From: Aquimarina mytili
Lineage (GTDB): Bacteria; Bacteroidota; Bacteroidia; Flavobacteriales; Flavobacteriaceae
Length of the DNA: 64,000 nucleotides
Direction of reading: 5' to 3'
Assembly: GCF_016735115.1 (NCBI RefSeq)
Contig: NZ_JAERQJ010000001.1
Coordinates: forward strand, 372,001-436,000
Shown: one piece after another, positions 1 through 9,478 of the stretch
Position numbering within the stretch: position 1 is the first letter of the stretch
Layout of the letters: every line of letters begins with the position of its first letter
Made by a program: the position numbers and the translations under genes
Notes under the pieces: generated by a model
The model's database searches: none
What the model was told of the DNA's origin: nothing
Seen by the model: the letters and a program-made list of their open reading frames with translations, nothing else

Positions 1-2
1 TG

Positions 3-383
3 AAAGAAGTATATATACTAAGCACAACGTACTTTGAAAACCAAGGAGATCTTAGTTTTATCGCTCATAAATTACCCTTAGAAACACAGGTTTCTTCCGT
101 TCATGATATCCTGATAAATGATATTAATAATGATCTATATCCTGATATTGTTATGGCTGGTAATACCTATGAAATCAGTACTCAGTTAAGTAGATTAGAC
201 GCTTCATACGGCGTAGTATTGCTAAATGATCAAAAAGGAGGTTTTTATACCGGTAAGAACAAAGATTTTCATATAAAAGGAGCCGTGAGATCTATAAAAG
301 AAATCAAAATAAAAGATTCAACATATTTATTGTTTGGAATTAATAATGACAGCCTTCAGGTAGTTAAAAAAATAAAAAAGTAA
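3..383 (+). CDS. VCBS/FG-GAP repeat protein, C-terminal part (5' end outside window)
   Basis: The frame is open from the first base of the window with no start, so only the last 126 residues are present. The fragment contains a calcium-binding-type FG-GAP motif (DINNDLYPD) and a tail whose SRLDAS motif is also found near the C-terminus of the next gene, so it is a paralogue of the two complete proteins that follow. Such proteins (CRTAC1/ASPIC-UnbV type) are exported beta-propellers that bind calcium; their substrates are unknown. One base separates its stop from the next start, which indicates one transcript. An ATG at 153 also opens this frame, but the homology begins upstream of it. Identity as a family member is solid; function is unknown. 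Confidence 0.8.
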   Translation, partial: KEVYILSTTYFENQGDLSFIAHKLPLETQVSSVHDILINDINNDLYPDIVMAGNTYEISTQLSRLDASYGVVLLNDQKGGFYTGKNKDFHIKGAVRSIKEIKIKDSTYLLFGINNDSLQVVKKIKK

Positions 384-384
384 T

Positions 385-3300
385 ATGTATAAACTTATTT
401 ATAGTTGCCTTGTCTTAGTAATAGTTATCTCTTGCAATAAAAAGCAAGCCCAAGAAGAAAACATAGAGCAAAATGAAACATTGTTCACCAAACTATCTTC
501 TGAAACTACCAATATTGATTTTATCAATCAGGTAAATAATGAGAAAGATTTTAACATTTTTACCTATCGAAATTTTTATAACGGTGGTGGAGTGGCCATA
601 GGCGATATTAATAATGATGGATTGCCAGATGTGTACCTTACAGCAAATCAAAAACAAAATAAGCTATACCTCAATAAAGGTAATTTTAAGTTTGAAGATA
701 TTTCTAAATCTTCAAAAACTACAGGAAAAAATGCTTGGTCTACTGGTGTAGTGATGGTTGATATTAATGCAGATGGATTATTAGATATTTACGTGTGTAA
801 CGCGGGAAATGTAAAAGGCGATGATCAAAAAAATGAATTGTTTATTAATAATGGTCCTTCGAAAGACTCAGGAATCATAACTTTTACCGAAAAAGCAGCC
901 GAGTACAACCTTGCCGATAGTGGGTTTACAACACATGCTGCTTTTTTTGACTATGATGCCGATGGAGATCTTGATGTATATTTACTTAACAATAGTTTTA
1001 TACCTGTAAGCAGTCTTGGATATGTAAATAAACGAAACCTTAGGGCCAAAGATTGGAAGATTCCCGATATCTTAAAAGGTGGGGGAGATAAACTACTTAG
1101 AAATGATAATGGAGTATTCAAAGATGTAAGTGAGGCTGCAGGAATTTATGGTAGTCTAATTGGTTTTGGATTGGGGGTTACTATAGGAGATGTCAATCAA
1201 GATCTACTTCCTGATATTTATGTGTCTAATGATTTTTATGAGAGAGATTACTTATATATCAATAAAGGCGATGGAACCTTTTCTGAAGAAATCAAAAACT
1301 GGATGCAACATTTAAGTATCTCTTCGATGGGTGCAGATATGGCAGATATCAATAATGATGGTCTTCCAGAGATTTTTGTTACCGATATGTTACCCGAAGA
1401 TGATCAAAGACTGAAAGAAACAAGTTCTTTTGAAAGTTATGATGTATACAGGTTAAAGAAAAGCAGAGATTTTTATAATCAGTATATGCAAAATTCTTTA
1501 CAACTTCATAATGGTGATAATTCTTTTTCTGAAATCGCTTTCTATGGTGGAGTTGCAAAAACAGATTGGAGCTGGGGAGCCCTTTTGTTTGATATGGATA
1601 ATGATGGGTATAGAGATATCTATGTTAGTAATGGAATTTATCATGATCTGACTAACCAGGATTTTATGAATTTCTTTGCCAATGATATTATTCAAAAAAT
1701 GGTTTTAACAGGAAAAAAAGAAGAAGTTGATTCAATTATAAGTAAAATGCCTTCTACCCCTGTTTCTAATTATGCATTCAAGAATAATCAGGACCTCACT
1801 TTTCATAATGTAACCAAAGATTGGGGGTTTAACGAACCTACATTTTCTAACGGATCGGCATATGGAGACTTGGATAATGATGGAGATTTGGATCTGATTG
1901 TGAATAATTTTAATATGCCAGTTTCGATCTATAAGAATAATAGCGAAAAGGAGCAAAATAATTACCTGAAAGTACAGCTTAAAGGCTCTGATAAGAATGT
2001 TTTTGCAATTGGTGGTATTATTGAAGTGTTTTTAAAAGATCAGGTATTAAGGCAAGAACTTATTCCAACACGAGGTTTTCAGTCGTCTATTGATTATATA
2101 ATGACTATAGGCTTGGGTAAAACGGAACAGGTAGATTCTCTACGCGTTATATTTCCAAATAAAAAAATGATTAGCATAAAAGATGTTAATCTTAATTCTT
2201 TGATGGTATTTGATCAGAAAGAAGCAACGCAACAGTATCAATTGAATCCGATTACGGCAAAAAAATATTTCGAAACTATACAGCATAATATATCAGCTCA
2301 TGAAGAAGATGCATATGTTGATTTTAATTATGAGGGGTTGATTTATAAAATGCAATCCAAAGAGGGACCAGCTATAGCTGTTGGTGATATTAATAATGAT
2401 GGAAATGATGATGTATTTATTGGGGGTGCTTATAAACAAACAGGTAAACTGTATATCCAAACAGAAACTGGAAAACTAAAGCAGTCTACATTTGAAACTG
2501 AAGATTTTTTTGAGGATGTTGTAGCTATTTTTGAAGATATTGATGGTGATCAGGATTTAGACTTAATTATAGGCTCAGGGGGCAACTTCAAAGGAGCCAG
2601 AACAGGAGTAAGAAGTTATATGAATGATGGTAAAGGTAATTTTTCAAGAGGAAACATAATAATGCCAACGAACACCAATATATCAGCTTTAGCAGCATTT
2701 GATTATGACCAGGATGGAGATGTCGATATTTTTGCCGGTAGCCATGGTGTTGTTGGAACATTTGGAGTTTCGCCAGATAGTTATTTAATGCAAAATGATG
2801 GGAAAGGCAATTTTAAAAATGTGACAAAACAGAAAGCTTCAGAAATTGGATCCGTTGGAATGGTGACTGATGCCGTTTGGCAGGATATCGATGGAGATGG
2901 TAAAAAAGATCTAATTGTAGTGGGAGAATGGATGGCTCCTAAAATATTTAGAAATTCATTAAATGGATTAAGTAGCTTTTCCTCAAATTTGGATACTATT
3001 TCCGGGTGGTTTAATACAGTCGAAGCCAAAGACCTTGATCAGGATGGAGATATAGATTTAGTACTAGGAAACAGAGGAACAAACGCAATGTATAAAGCCA
3101 GCAACCTAAATCCGATCAAAATGTATATTAATGATTTTGACAATAATGGTACCGTTGAGCAAATTTTTACACAAACTATTGAAGGAAAAGATATCCCAAT
3201 ACATCTAAAAAATGAAATTACAGGTCAGATCAATTCGTTGAAAAAACAAAACCTGAAATATTCAGAATATGCTAAAAAATCGATTGATGAATTGTTTTCT

Positions 3301-3708
3301 GAAGAAGTATTGCAAAATACAACGATAAAAACAGTAAATAATTTTGCAAGTTTAGTGGCGTATAATAACGGGAAAGGAGATTTTGAAATAAAAGAGCTTC
3401 CGCAAGAAGTACAACTTTCGTGTGTATGCGATATAGAAACAGAAGACTTTAATGGAGATGGTGTTCTAGACCTTATTTTGGCAGGTAATGAATATAATTT
3501 TAAGCCGCAATTCTCTAGATTAGATGCAAGTAGGGGTAATATTTTGTTAAGTGATGGAAATGGTAATTATATAGATCAAAAATCTTCAGGATTTATCGTT
3601 CAGGATCAGGTTAGAGCAATGCAATGGGTAAAAAATAAATCAGGAGAAAAATATCTGATTACCGCAATTAATAATAAGGCACCAAAGATTTTTAAACTAA
3701 AAAAATAA
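385..3708 (+). CDS. VCBS/FG-GAP repeat lipoprotein with ASPIC/UnbV domain (CRTAC1-like)
   Basis: A 1107-residue exported protein. The N-terminus is a lipoprotein signal with Cys17 after VIS, so it is expected to be anchored in a membrane, probably the outer one. Many DxDxDGxxD calcium-binding loops (for example DINNDGLPD near residue 73, DYDADGDLD, DMDNDGYRD, DLDNDGDLD) define two sets of FG-GAP/VCBS propeller blades. Between them, around residues 538-605, is an ASPIC/UnbV segment with the typical GIGG...RGFQSS...GLGKTEQVDSLRV pattern. It follows a paralogue by one base and precedes another by 46 bases, so the three form a tandem family in one operon with a vanadium-haloperoxidase-like gene. 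Bacteroidota carry such genes near polymer-uptake systems. The actual ligand or enzymatic role is not known. Confidence 0.88.
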   Translation: MYKLIYSCLVLVIVISCNKKQAQEENIEQNETLFTKLSSETTNIDFINQVNNEKDFNIFTYRNFYNGGGVAIGDINNDGLPDVYLTANQKQNKLYLNKGNFKFEDISKSSKTTGKNAWSTGVVMVDINADGLLDIYVCNAGNVKGDDQKNELFINNGPSKDSGIITFTEKAAEYNLADSGFTTHAAFFDYDADGDLDVYLLNNSFIPVSSLGYVNKRNLRAKDWKIPDILKGGGDKLLRNDNGVFKDVSEAAGIYGSLIGFGLGVTIGDVNQDLLPDIYVSNDFYERDYLYINKGDGTFSEEIKNWMQHLSISSMGADMADINNDGLPEIFVTDMLPEDDQRLKETSSFESYDVYRLKKSRDFYNQYMQNSLQLHNGDNSFSEIAFYGGVAKTDWSWGALLFDMDNDGYRDIYVSNGIYHDLTNQDFMNFFANDIIQKMVLTGKKEEVDSIISKMPSTPVSNYAFKNNQDLTFHNVTKDWGFNEPTFSNGSAYGDLDNDGDLDLIVNNFNMPVSIYKNNSEKEQNNYLKVQLKGSDKNVFAIGGIIEVFLKDQVLRQELIPTRGFQSSIDYIMTIGLGKTEQVDSLRVIFPNKKMISIKDVNLNSLMVFDQKEATQQYQLNPITAKKYFETIQHNISAHEEDAYVDFNYEGLIYKMQSKEGPAIAVGDINNDGNDDVFIGGAYKQTGKLYIQTETGKLKQSTFETEDFFEDVVAIFEDIDGDQDLDLIIGSGGNFKGARTGVRSYMNDGKGNFSRGNIIMPTNTNISALAAFDYDQDGDVDIFAGSHGVVGTFGVSPDSYLMQNDGKGNFKNVTKQKASEIGSVGMVTDAVWQDIDGDGKKDLIVVGEWMAPKIFRNSLNGLSSFSSNLDTISGWFNTVEAKDLDQDGDIDLVLGNRGTNAMYKASNLNPIKMYINDFDNNGTVEQIFTQTIEGKDIPIHLKNEITGQINSLKKQNLKYSEYAKKSIDELFSEEVLQNTTIKTVNNFASLVAYNNGKGDFEIKELPQEVQLSCVCDIETEDFNGDGVLDLILAGNEYNFKPQFSRLDASRGNILLSDGNGNYIDQKSSGFIVQDQVRAMQWVKNKSGEKYLITAINNKAPKIFKLKK

Positions 3709-3754
3709 ATTTCTTTTTAAAGCCTGTTGTGACTACTATTTAGCATAAAAAATA

Positions 3755-6700
3755 ATGATCAAATATATAATTATATCAGTTTTCGGAAGTATACTTTTAT
3801 GTAGCTGTGCTAAACAAAAAGTTACATCAGGAGAATTGTTTGACAAAGTGCCTTCAAAAGTTACAAAAGTTACTTTTCAAAATCGTTTAATGTCAACCGA
3901 AGATATGAATATTCTTGACTATCTGTATTTTTATAATGGAGCAGGTGTGGCTGTTGGAGATATTAATAACGATGATTTGGTAGATGTATTTTTTACATCA
4001 AACCAAGGCGAAAATAAACTTTACCTTAATAAAGGAGATTTTCAGTTCGAAGATGCCACCAAAAAGGCAGGTGTGTCAGGAACATCCGACTGGAATACCG
4101 GGGTTACTATGGCTGATGTTAATGGAGATGGTTTTCTGGATATTTATGTTTGTGCTGTGGTGGGGCTTCATGGATTAAAAGGAGGTAACGAATTGTTCAT
4201 AAATAATGGTGATGGTACATTTACTGAGAAAGCATCGGCATATGGTCTTGATTTTCAAAATTATTCAACTGCTGCAAGTTTCTTTGATTATGATAATGAT
4301 GGAGATTTGGATATGTACCTCTTAAATCATGCTATTCATACACAAAATTCATTCGGAAGTGCATCTCTTCGTAATCAGAGAAGTGATAAAAGTGGAGACA
4401 AGTTATTGCGTAATGATGGTGATCTATTTGTTGATGTAAGCAAAGAATCAGGGATTTTTGGAGGAGGAAACGGGTATGGTTTGGGTATAGCCACATCCGA
4501 TTTTAATAATGATGGTTTCACTGATATTTATGTAAGCAATGATTTTCATGAAGACGATTATTACTATATCAATACGGGAGATGGTACATTTACCGAACAG
4601 TTAAAAGAGAAATTTGGCCATACAAGTCGTTTTTCTATGGGTAGCGATGTTTCTGATATCAATCATGACGGATATCCCGATATTCTAACTCTTGATATGA
4701 CTCCCGAGGATGAAAAGATTCTCAAAGCATCTGCGGGAGATGAAACAGTAGATATGCTGAATATGAGAGTCAATAGGTTGGGCTATCACTATCAATATGC
4801 AAGAAACATGCTTCAGATTAATCAACGGGGTAAGTTTTTTACAGAAACAGCTCTGTTAAGCGATATCGCTTCTACAGATTGGAGTTGGAGTGCCTTATTT
4901 GCAGATTATAACCTGGATGGAGAACAAGATGTATTTATTTCTAATGGTATTCCAAAACGCCCTAATAACCTGGACTATATCAAATATATTTCTAATGAAA
5001 AGATTCAGGAACAATTAAGCAGTACTAAGTTGGTTGATCAAGAAGCTCTGGATATTATGCCATCTGGAATGGTTCAGAATTATATATTTCAAGGTACCAC
5101 TGGGGTGAAATTCAAAAATAAATCACAAGAATGGTTGCCCATAGATAACAACGCGTCTACAGGAAGCGCGTATGCCGATTTTGATAATGATGGTGACATC
5201 GATATTGTTACAAATACCATTAATGATCAACCCATTTTTTATAGAAATAAAAGCAATACTAGTACTTCAAATTATTTAAAACTGAAGTTTGTGTATAAGG
5301 ACAAAAATCCTTTTGGTATAGGAACCAAAGTGATATCTTATCATAATGGAATACCTCAATTCAAGCAATTGTTTGTTTCAAAAGGTTTTCAATCTTCATC
5401 AGAAGCAATTATTCATTTTGGGTATGGAGATGTTAAAACAATTGACTCTCTTAAAGTAATCTGGCCAGACAACACCATACAAGTAGCCGAGAATATCAAA
5501 ACCAATCAAACCTTAACAATTAAATCACTTCATAAAAGAGGAACAGTAATTTATGATAATCTGTTTCCGCAATCCAAAGGTTGGTTCAAGAAAGTTGATA
5601 GTATTCCTGGTCTTGATTATATCCATAAAGAAAATAATTATACAGATTTCAATAGACAAAAATTAATTCCGTATAAGATATCCAATAAAGGACCTGCAAT
5701 TGCCGTGGGGGATTTAAATAATGACGGTAAAGATGATATTTTCTTTGGAAGCTCAAAACACGAAGTCTCTACCCTGTTTTTTCAAACACTAAATGGTTTT
5801 GAAAAACAAAAAATCGAGGTACTTCAAGAAGATAAAGTCAAAGAAGATGTCGCCGCAATTATTGAAGATCTTAATCAAGATGGTAAAAAAGACCTTCTGG
5901 TTGCTTCATCAGGAGGCGAATTCTTTGGAAAATCAAAAGAATTGATCGATAGGCTATATATAAACTCAGATTCAGGATTAATAAGAGGAGATTTTCCTGA
6001 GCTTTTTGAACACGAATCGGTAATTAGACCTTATGATATAGATCAAGATGGCGATTTGGACCTATTCATAGGTGCGTATGCAGTTTCTAATGATTTTGGT
6101 AAAATCCCAAACTCTACAATACTGATTAATGAAAAGGGAAGTTTTGGCATTCAAGAACATTCTGATGTTCAAAAAATTGGTATGGTTACCGATGCGATTT
6201 GGACTGATTTCGATAATGATAACATTAAAGATTTACTCGTTATTGGCGAGTGGATGTCACCACATTTCTTCAAAAACCAAAAAGGAAAACTTATAGATGT
6301 TACTAATAGCATCCTAACCCAGAAATTAAATGGTTTGTGGCAAGTAATTCAGGAATTTGATATCGACAATGATGGTGATATGGACTATCTACTTGGTAAC
6401 TTTGGTTTGAATAGTAAATTTAAGGCTTGTGAAGATTACCCGCTTAGAATGTACTATTCAGATTTTGATAACAATCAAAAAACGGAGACCATAATTGCTA
6501 TACCAAAGGGAGGAAAATATTACACCGCATTAGGGCTCGATGATCTATCTGGTCAATTGAACTTTTTAAAGAAAAAATTCACAACCTATGCCTCGTTTGC
6601 AGGCAAAACGATTGAAGAGATTTTTGGCAAAGATGCTCTGGATAAAGCAACACTTTTTGAAGTACATCAATTGGCTTCAGGATATTTGAAAAATGAAGAC

Positions 6701-7039
6701 GGTGTTTTTACGTTTGTTCCTTTTGATGATGAACTTCAAGTCGCTCCAATTACCGTGATGTTAAAACATGATTTCAATAAAGATACAATTGAAGAGGTGC
6801 TTTTAGCCGGGAACTACTTTGGTGTTATTCCGTATCATGGAAGATTTGATGGTTTTGCCGGAGCGATGCTTCAAATTAACGAAACTAGTAGTAATGCAAA
6901 TACACTACATATTAACCTTACTCAAAAAGCAGTACGAGGCTTAAATATTATTAATTTTGGTAATAAAGAATACCTATTGATCACAATAAACCATGGAAAA
7001 GTTGAAGTTTATGAATTTTCTAATGAAAAAAACAAATAA
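3755..7039 (+). CDS. VCBS/FG-GAP repeat lipoprotein with ASPIC/UnbV domain, second complete paralogue
   Basis: A 1094-residue paralogue of the preceding gene with the same layout: lipoprotein signal (LCSC, Cys18), a first propeller with calcium loops such as DINNDDLVD, DVNGDGFLD and DYDNDGDLD, an ASPIC/UnbV segment near residues 520-590 (FGIGTK...KGFQSSSEA...HFGYGDVKTIDSLKV) and a second propeller. The tandem copies have clearly diverged, so the duplication is old rather than recent. Its 3' end overlaps the start of the haloperoxidase-like gene by 17 bases, which suggests translational coupling. Cell-surface or periplasmic location is inferred from the signal; the biological role is unknown. 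Confidence 0.88.
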   Translation: MIKYIIISVFGSILLCSCAKQKVTSGELFDKVPSKVTKVTFQNRLMSTEDMNILDYLYFYNGAGVAVGDINNDDLVDVFFTSNQGENKLYLNKGDFQFEDATKKAGVSGTSDWNTGVTMADVNGDGFLDIYVCAVVGLHGLKGGNELFINNGDGTFTEKASAYGLDFQNYSTAASFFDYDNDGDLDMYLLNHAIHTQNSFGSASLRNQRSDKSGDKLLRNDGDLFVDVSKESGIFGGGNGYGLGIATSDFNNDGFTDIYVSNDFHEDDYYYINTGDGTFTEQLKEKFGHTSRFSMGSDVSDINHDGYPDILTLDMTPEDEKILKASAGDETVDMLNMRVNRLGYHYQYARNMLQINQRGKFFTETALLSDIASTDWSWSALFADYNLDGEQDVFISNGIPKRPNNLDYIKYISNEKIQEQLSSTKLVDQEALDIMPSGMVQNYIFQGTTGVKFKNKSQEWLPIDNNASTGSAYADFDNDGDIDIVTNTINDQPIFYRNKSNTSTSNYLKLKFVYKDKNPFGIGTKVISYHNGIPQFKQLFVSKGFQSSSEAIIHFGYGDVKTIDSLKVIWPDNTIQVAENIKTNQTLTIKSLHKRGTVIYDNLFPQSKGWFKKVDSIPGLDYIHKENNYTDFNRQKLIPYKISNKGPAIAVGDLNNDGKDDIFFGSSKHEVSTLFFQTLNGFEKQKIEVLQEDKVKEDVAAIIEDLNQDGKKDLLVASSGGEFFGKSKELIDRLYINSDSGLIRGDFPELFEHESVIRPYDIDQDGDLDLFIGAYAVSNDFGKIPNSTILINEKGSFGIQEHSDVQKIGMVTDAIWTDFDNDNIKDLLVIGEWMSPHFFKNQKGKLIDVTNSILTQKLNGLWQVIQEFDIDNDGDMDYLLGNFGLNSKFKACEDYPLRMYYSDFDNNQKTETIIAIPKGGKYYTALGLDDLSGQLNFLKKKFTTYASFAGKTIEEIFGKDALDKATLFEVHQLASGYLKNEDGVFTFVPFDDELQVAPITVMLKHDFNKDTIEEVLLAGNYFGVIPYHGRFDGFAGAMLQINETSSNANTLHINLTQKAVRGLNIINFGNKEYLLITINHGKVEVYEFSNEKNK

Positions 7040-8375
7040 AAGACAACAGACACTTTTTTGTCTGTTGTCCAGTATCATATTATGTGTTTCTTGTCAAAAA
7101 GAAGAAAAAACTATAGAAATTACACCAAATAATTATCATGACGTAGTAGATACAGTTACAGAAGTGATGGTACATGATATATTCTCTCCTCCGGTGGCCA
7201 GTAGAATATATAATTATCCCAATATAGCGGCATATGAGGTGATTTGCCAGGGGGATCCAATGTATAAAACCTTATCAGGTCAACTGCATAATCTTTCACC
7301 GGTTCCTCAAGCCGATACTACGAAGTCAATTAATTTTAAAGTTGCCGCTTTAGTGGCGTATTTAGAGGTTGGAAAAGAGCTTGTTTTTTCTGAAAATAAG
7401 GTAGAAACGTATCGAGATAGTTTATATACTTCATGGGAATCAATAAACAAGAGGAGTTTTAACGATTCTAAAGCCTATGGTTTACTGGTAGCAAAACATA
7501 TTAAAGATTGGTTATCGACTGATCGATATGCACAAACCCGCACTATGCCAAAATTTTCAGTAAACACTGAGGACCCTGCACGTTGGCAGCCTACTCCACC
7601 AGATTATATGGATGGTATAGAGCCACATTGGAGAGAAATTAGGCCCTCGATTATAGATTCGGCTTCACAATTTACACCCTCTAGACATCCTGATTTCTCT
7701 TTAGAAAAAGATTCACAATTTTATAAAGAACTTACAGAAACATACGAAGTTGGTAATGTTATAAAAGAAGAAGGCGAAACGTCAGAAAAACTCCAAATAG
7801 CCCAATTTTGGGATTGTAATCCATATGTGTCTACGCACAAAGGGCATTTGATGTTTGCTACCAAAAAGATTACACCAGGAGCGCATTGGATCGGAATATG
7901 TAAAATAGCTAGTAAAAAAACTGGATCAGATTTTAATAAAACTATATATGCATACACCAAAACTTCAATTGCAATTGCAGATGCATTTATTAGTTGTTGG
8001 GATGAAAAATATAGAAGTAATTTAATTCGTCCGGAGACCTTGATCAATCAGCATATTGATGAAAACTGGGAACCTGTTTTGCAAACACCACCTTTTCCAG
8101 AATATACCAGTGGACATTCTGTGGTATCTGGAGCAGCTTCTACCGTGTTAACAGAAATTTTCGGAGATAATTTTTCGTTTAATGACGATACCGAGTTAAA
8201 GTATGGTTTGCCCATTCGTTCTTTTGTCTCCTTCAATCAAGCAGCAGATGAGGCGGCAATCAGTAGATTATATGGAGGGATCCACTACCGTGCGGCAATT
8301 GATTTAGGTCTTGAACAAGGCCGTAATCTTGGAAGATTCGTAATCAACAAACTTCAAATGATAGCGAATGATTAA
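7023..8375 (+). CDS. Vanadium-dependent haloperoxidase/PAP2-fold lipoprotein
   Basis: About 450 residues from the ATG at 7023, chosen because it gives a compact lipoprotein signal ending at Cys24; an in-frame ATG at 6993 would add ten residues ahead of the signal. The C-terminal half carries the vanadate/phosphate pocket of the PAP2 superfamily: a YTSGHS motif (His365) and GGIHYR (His421), plus an upstream LIRPET segment that can supply the conserved Arg. These residues are shared by vanadium haloperoxidases, which oxidise halides with peroxide, and by acid phosphatases, so the reaction cannot be assigned from sequence. The gene overlaps the VCBS gene and so is co-expressed with it; PAP2/haloperoxidase genes next to VCBS genes recur in marine Bacteroidota (general knowledge). 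Confidence 0.8.
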   Translation: MKKTNKRQQTLFCLLSSIILCVSCQKEEKTIEITPNNYHDVVDTVTEVMVHDIFSPPVASRIYNYPNIAAYEVICQGDPMYKTLSGQLHNLSPVPQADTTKSINFKVAALVAYLEVGKELVFSENKVETYRDSLYTSWESINKRSFNDSKAYGLLVAKHIKDWLSTDRYAQTRTMPKFSVNTEDPARWQPTPPDYMDGIEPHWREIRPSIIDSASQFTPSRHPDFSLEKDSQFYKELTETYEVGNVIKEEGETSEKLQIAQFWDCNPYVSTHKGHLMFATKKITPGAHWIGICKIASKKTGSDFNKTIYAYTKTSIAIADAFISCWDEKYRSNLIRPETLINQHIDENWEPVLQTPPFPEYTSGHSVVSGAASTVLTEIFGDNFSFNDDTELKYGLPIRSFVSFNQAADEAAISRLYGGIHYRAAIDLGLEQGRNLGRFVINKLQMIAND

Positions 8376-8404
8376 AATTATAATGCATTGTAACTAGCCT
8401 TCTA

Positions 8405-9298
8405 ATGAAGAAAATAGCACTTGGGATTCTGGTCTTATTTATAGGTCTGTCTACTTGGTATCTTTTTATCAAGCAATATGATTATGAGATTACTTTTAGG
8501 GCTAACCTTGCTCCCCTAGGAGTGTATCATCAGGTAAAACAAGTAAAACTCGACACCCAAATAAAGAATGAAAGAATTGATCAGACAGGAGCTTATCTTA
8601 AGCAAGAAACTATCATAAAGAATGAGAACGCAATCTTAGATTGGCAATTTAAAAGTATAAGCGATACGGTTACAAAAATTAGAGTAGGTATTATTTCTAA
8701 AGATCATTCAATAAAGAATAGAATACAAGTATTAACAGGATCTTCTATTTTATTAAATGAGGTAAAGCATATTCTAATTAGTTACAGAGCAAAATTAAGA
8801 TCGTATACAGATAATTTTAAAGTAATTGTAGAAGGCGAAAGCACTTTACCTCATAGACAAGTATTGTATGTTTCTTCTACAACACAGAGATCTAATAAAG
8901 CCACAGAAATGATGAATCATAATGGGTTTTTGTTTCCAAAGTTGGCAGAATATGGTATAATTCAAGATGGATATCCATTTGTAAGAATAAATGAATGGAA
9001 TCGTATTACAGATAAGATCAAACTAGATTTTGGTTTTCCTATTGTAGAACAAGATTCATTACCAATGGATACGAGGATTATATACGATAAAATTGAAGCC
9101 CAAAAAGCTCTGAAAGCAACATATTATGGTAATTATAGAAATAGCGATGAGGCATGGTTCGCATTAATAGAGTATGCAAAATCTAAAGATATTTTGACCG
9201 AAAATAAACCTATAGAGATTTTTTATAATAATCCTATGCATGAAGCTAATGAGAGACGATGGAAAGCAGAAATATTCCTACCAATTAAAAATCAATAA
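8405..9298 (+). CDS. Membrane-anchored SRPBCC/GyrI-like (AraC effector-binding) domain protein
   Basis: A 297-residue protein with one N-terminal membrane segment (about residues 3-22). The middle resembles SRPBCC/polyketide-cyclase folds, and the last 150 residues look like a GyrI-like effector-binding domain: a region rich in strands, then ALKATYYGNYRNSDEAW and a closing ERRWKAEIFLPI, typical of the small-ligand-binding module of AraC/MerR effectors. There is no DNA-binding domain. It starts 29 bases after the haloperoxidase-like gene and may be the last gene of that operon. It may sense or carry a hydrophobic ligand; that is inference from fold only. Confidence 0.6.
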   Translation: MKKIALGILVLFIGLSTWYLFIKQYDYEITFRANLAPLGVYHQVKQVKLDTQIKNERIDQTGAYLKQETIIKNENAILDWQFKSISDTVTKIRVGIISKDHSIKNRIQVLTGSSILLNEVKHILISYRAKLRSYTDNFKVIVEGESTLPHRQVLYVSSTTQRSNKATEMMNHNGFLFPKLAEYGIIQDGYPFVRINEWNRITDKIKLDFGFPIVEQDSLPMDTRIIYDKIEAQKALKATYYGNYRNSDEAWFALIEYAKSKDILTENKPIEIFYNNPMHEANERRWKAEIFLPIKNQ

Positions 9299-9478
9299 GT
9301 TACATAGGGTTTTGATGTGATTAATTCAAAAAATATAGTAACATTTGACCTTTTTTTCCTTAAAAATTTAAATAACGTTAAAAATAACATAATACAAACG
9401 ATTACATCTTTTATAAAATGGATTCGGTTTTTATTTCGATAGAATAGTTCAGATATTTATAGAATAAGTATTTTTTCT

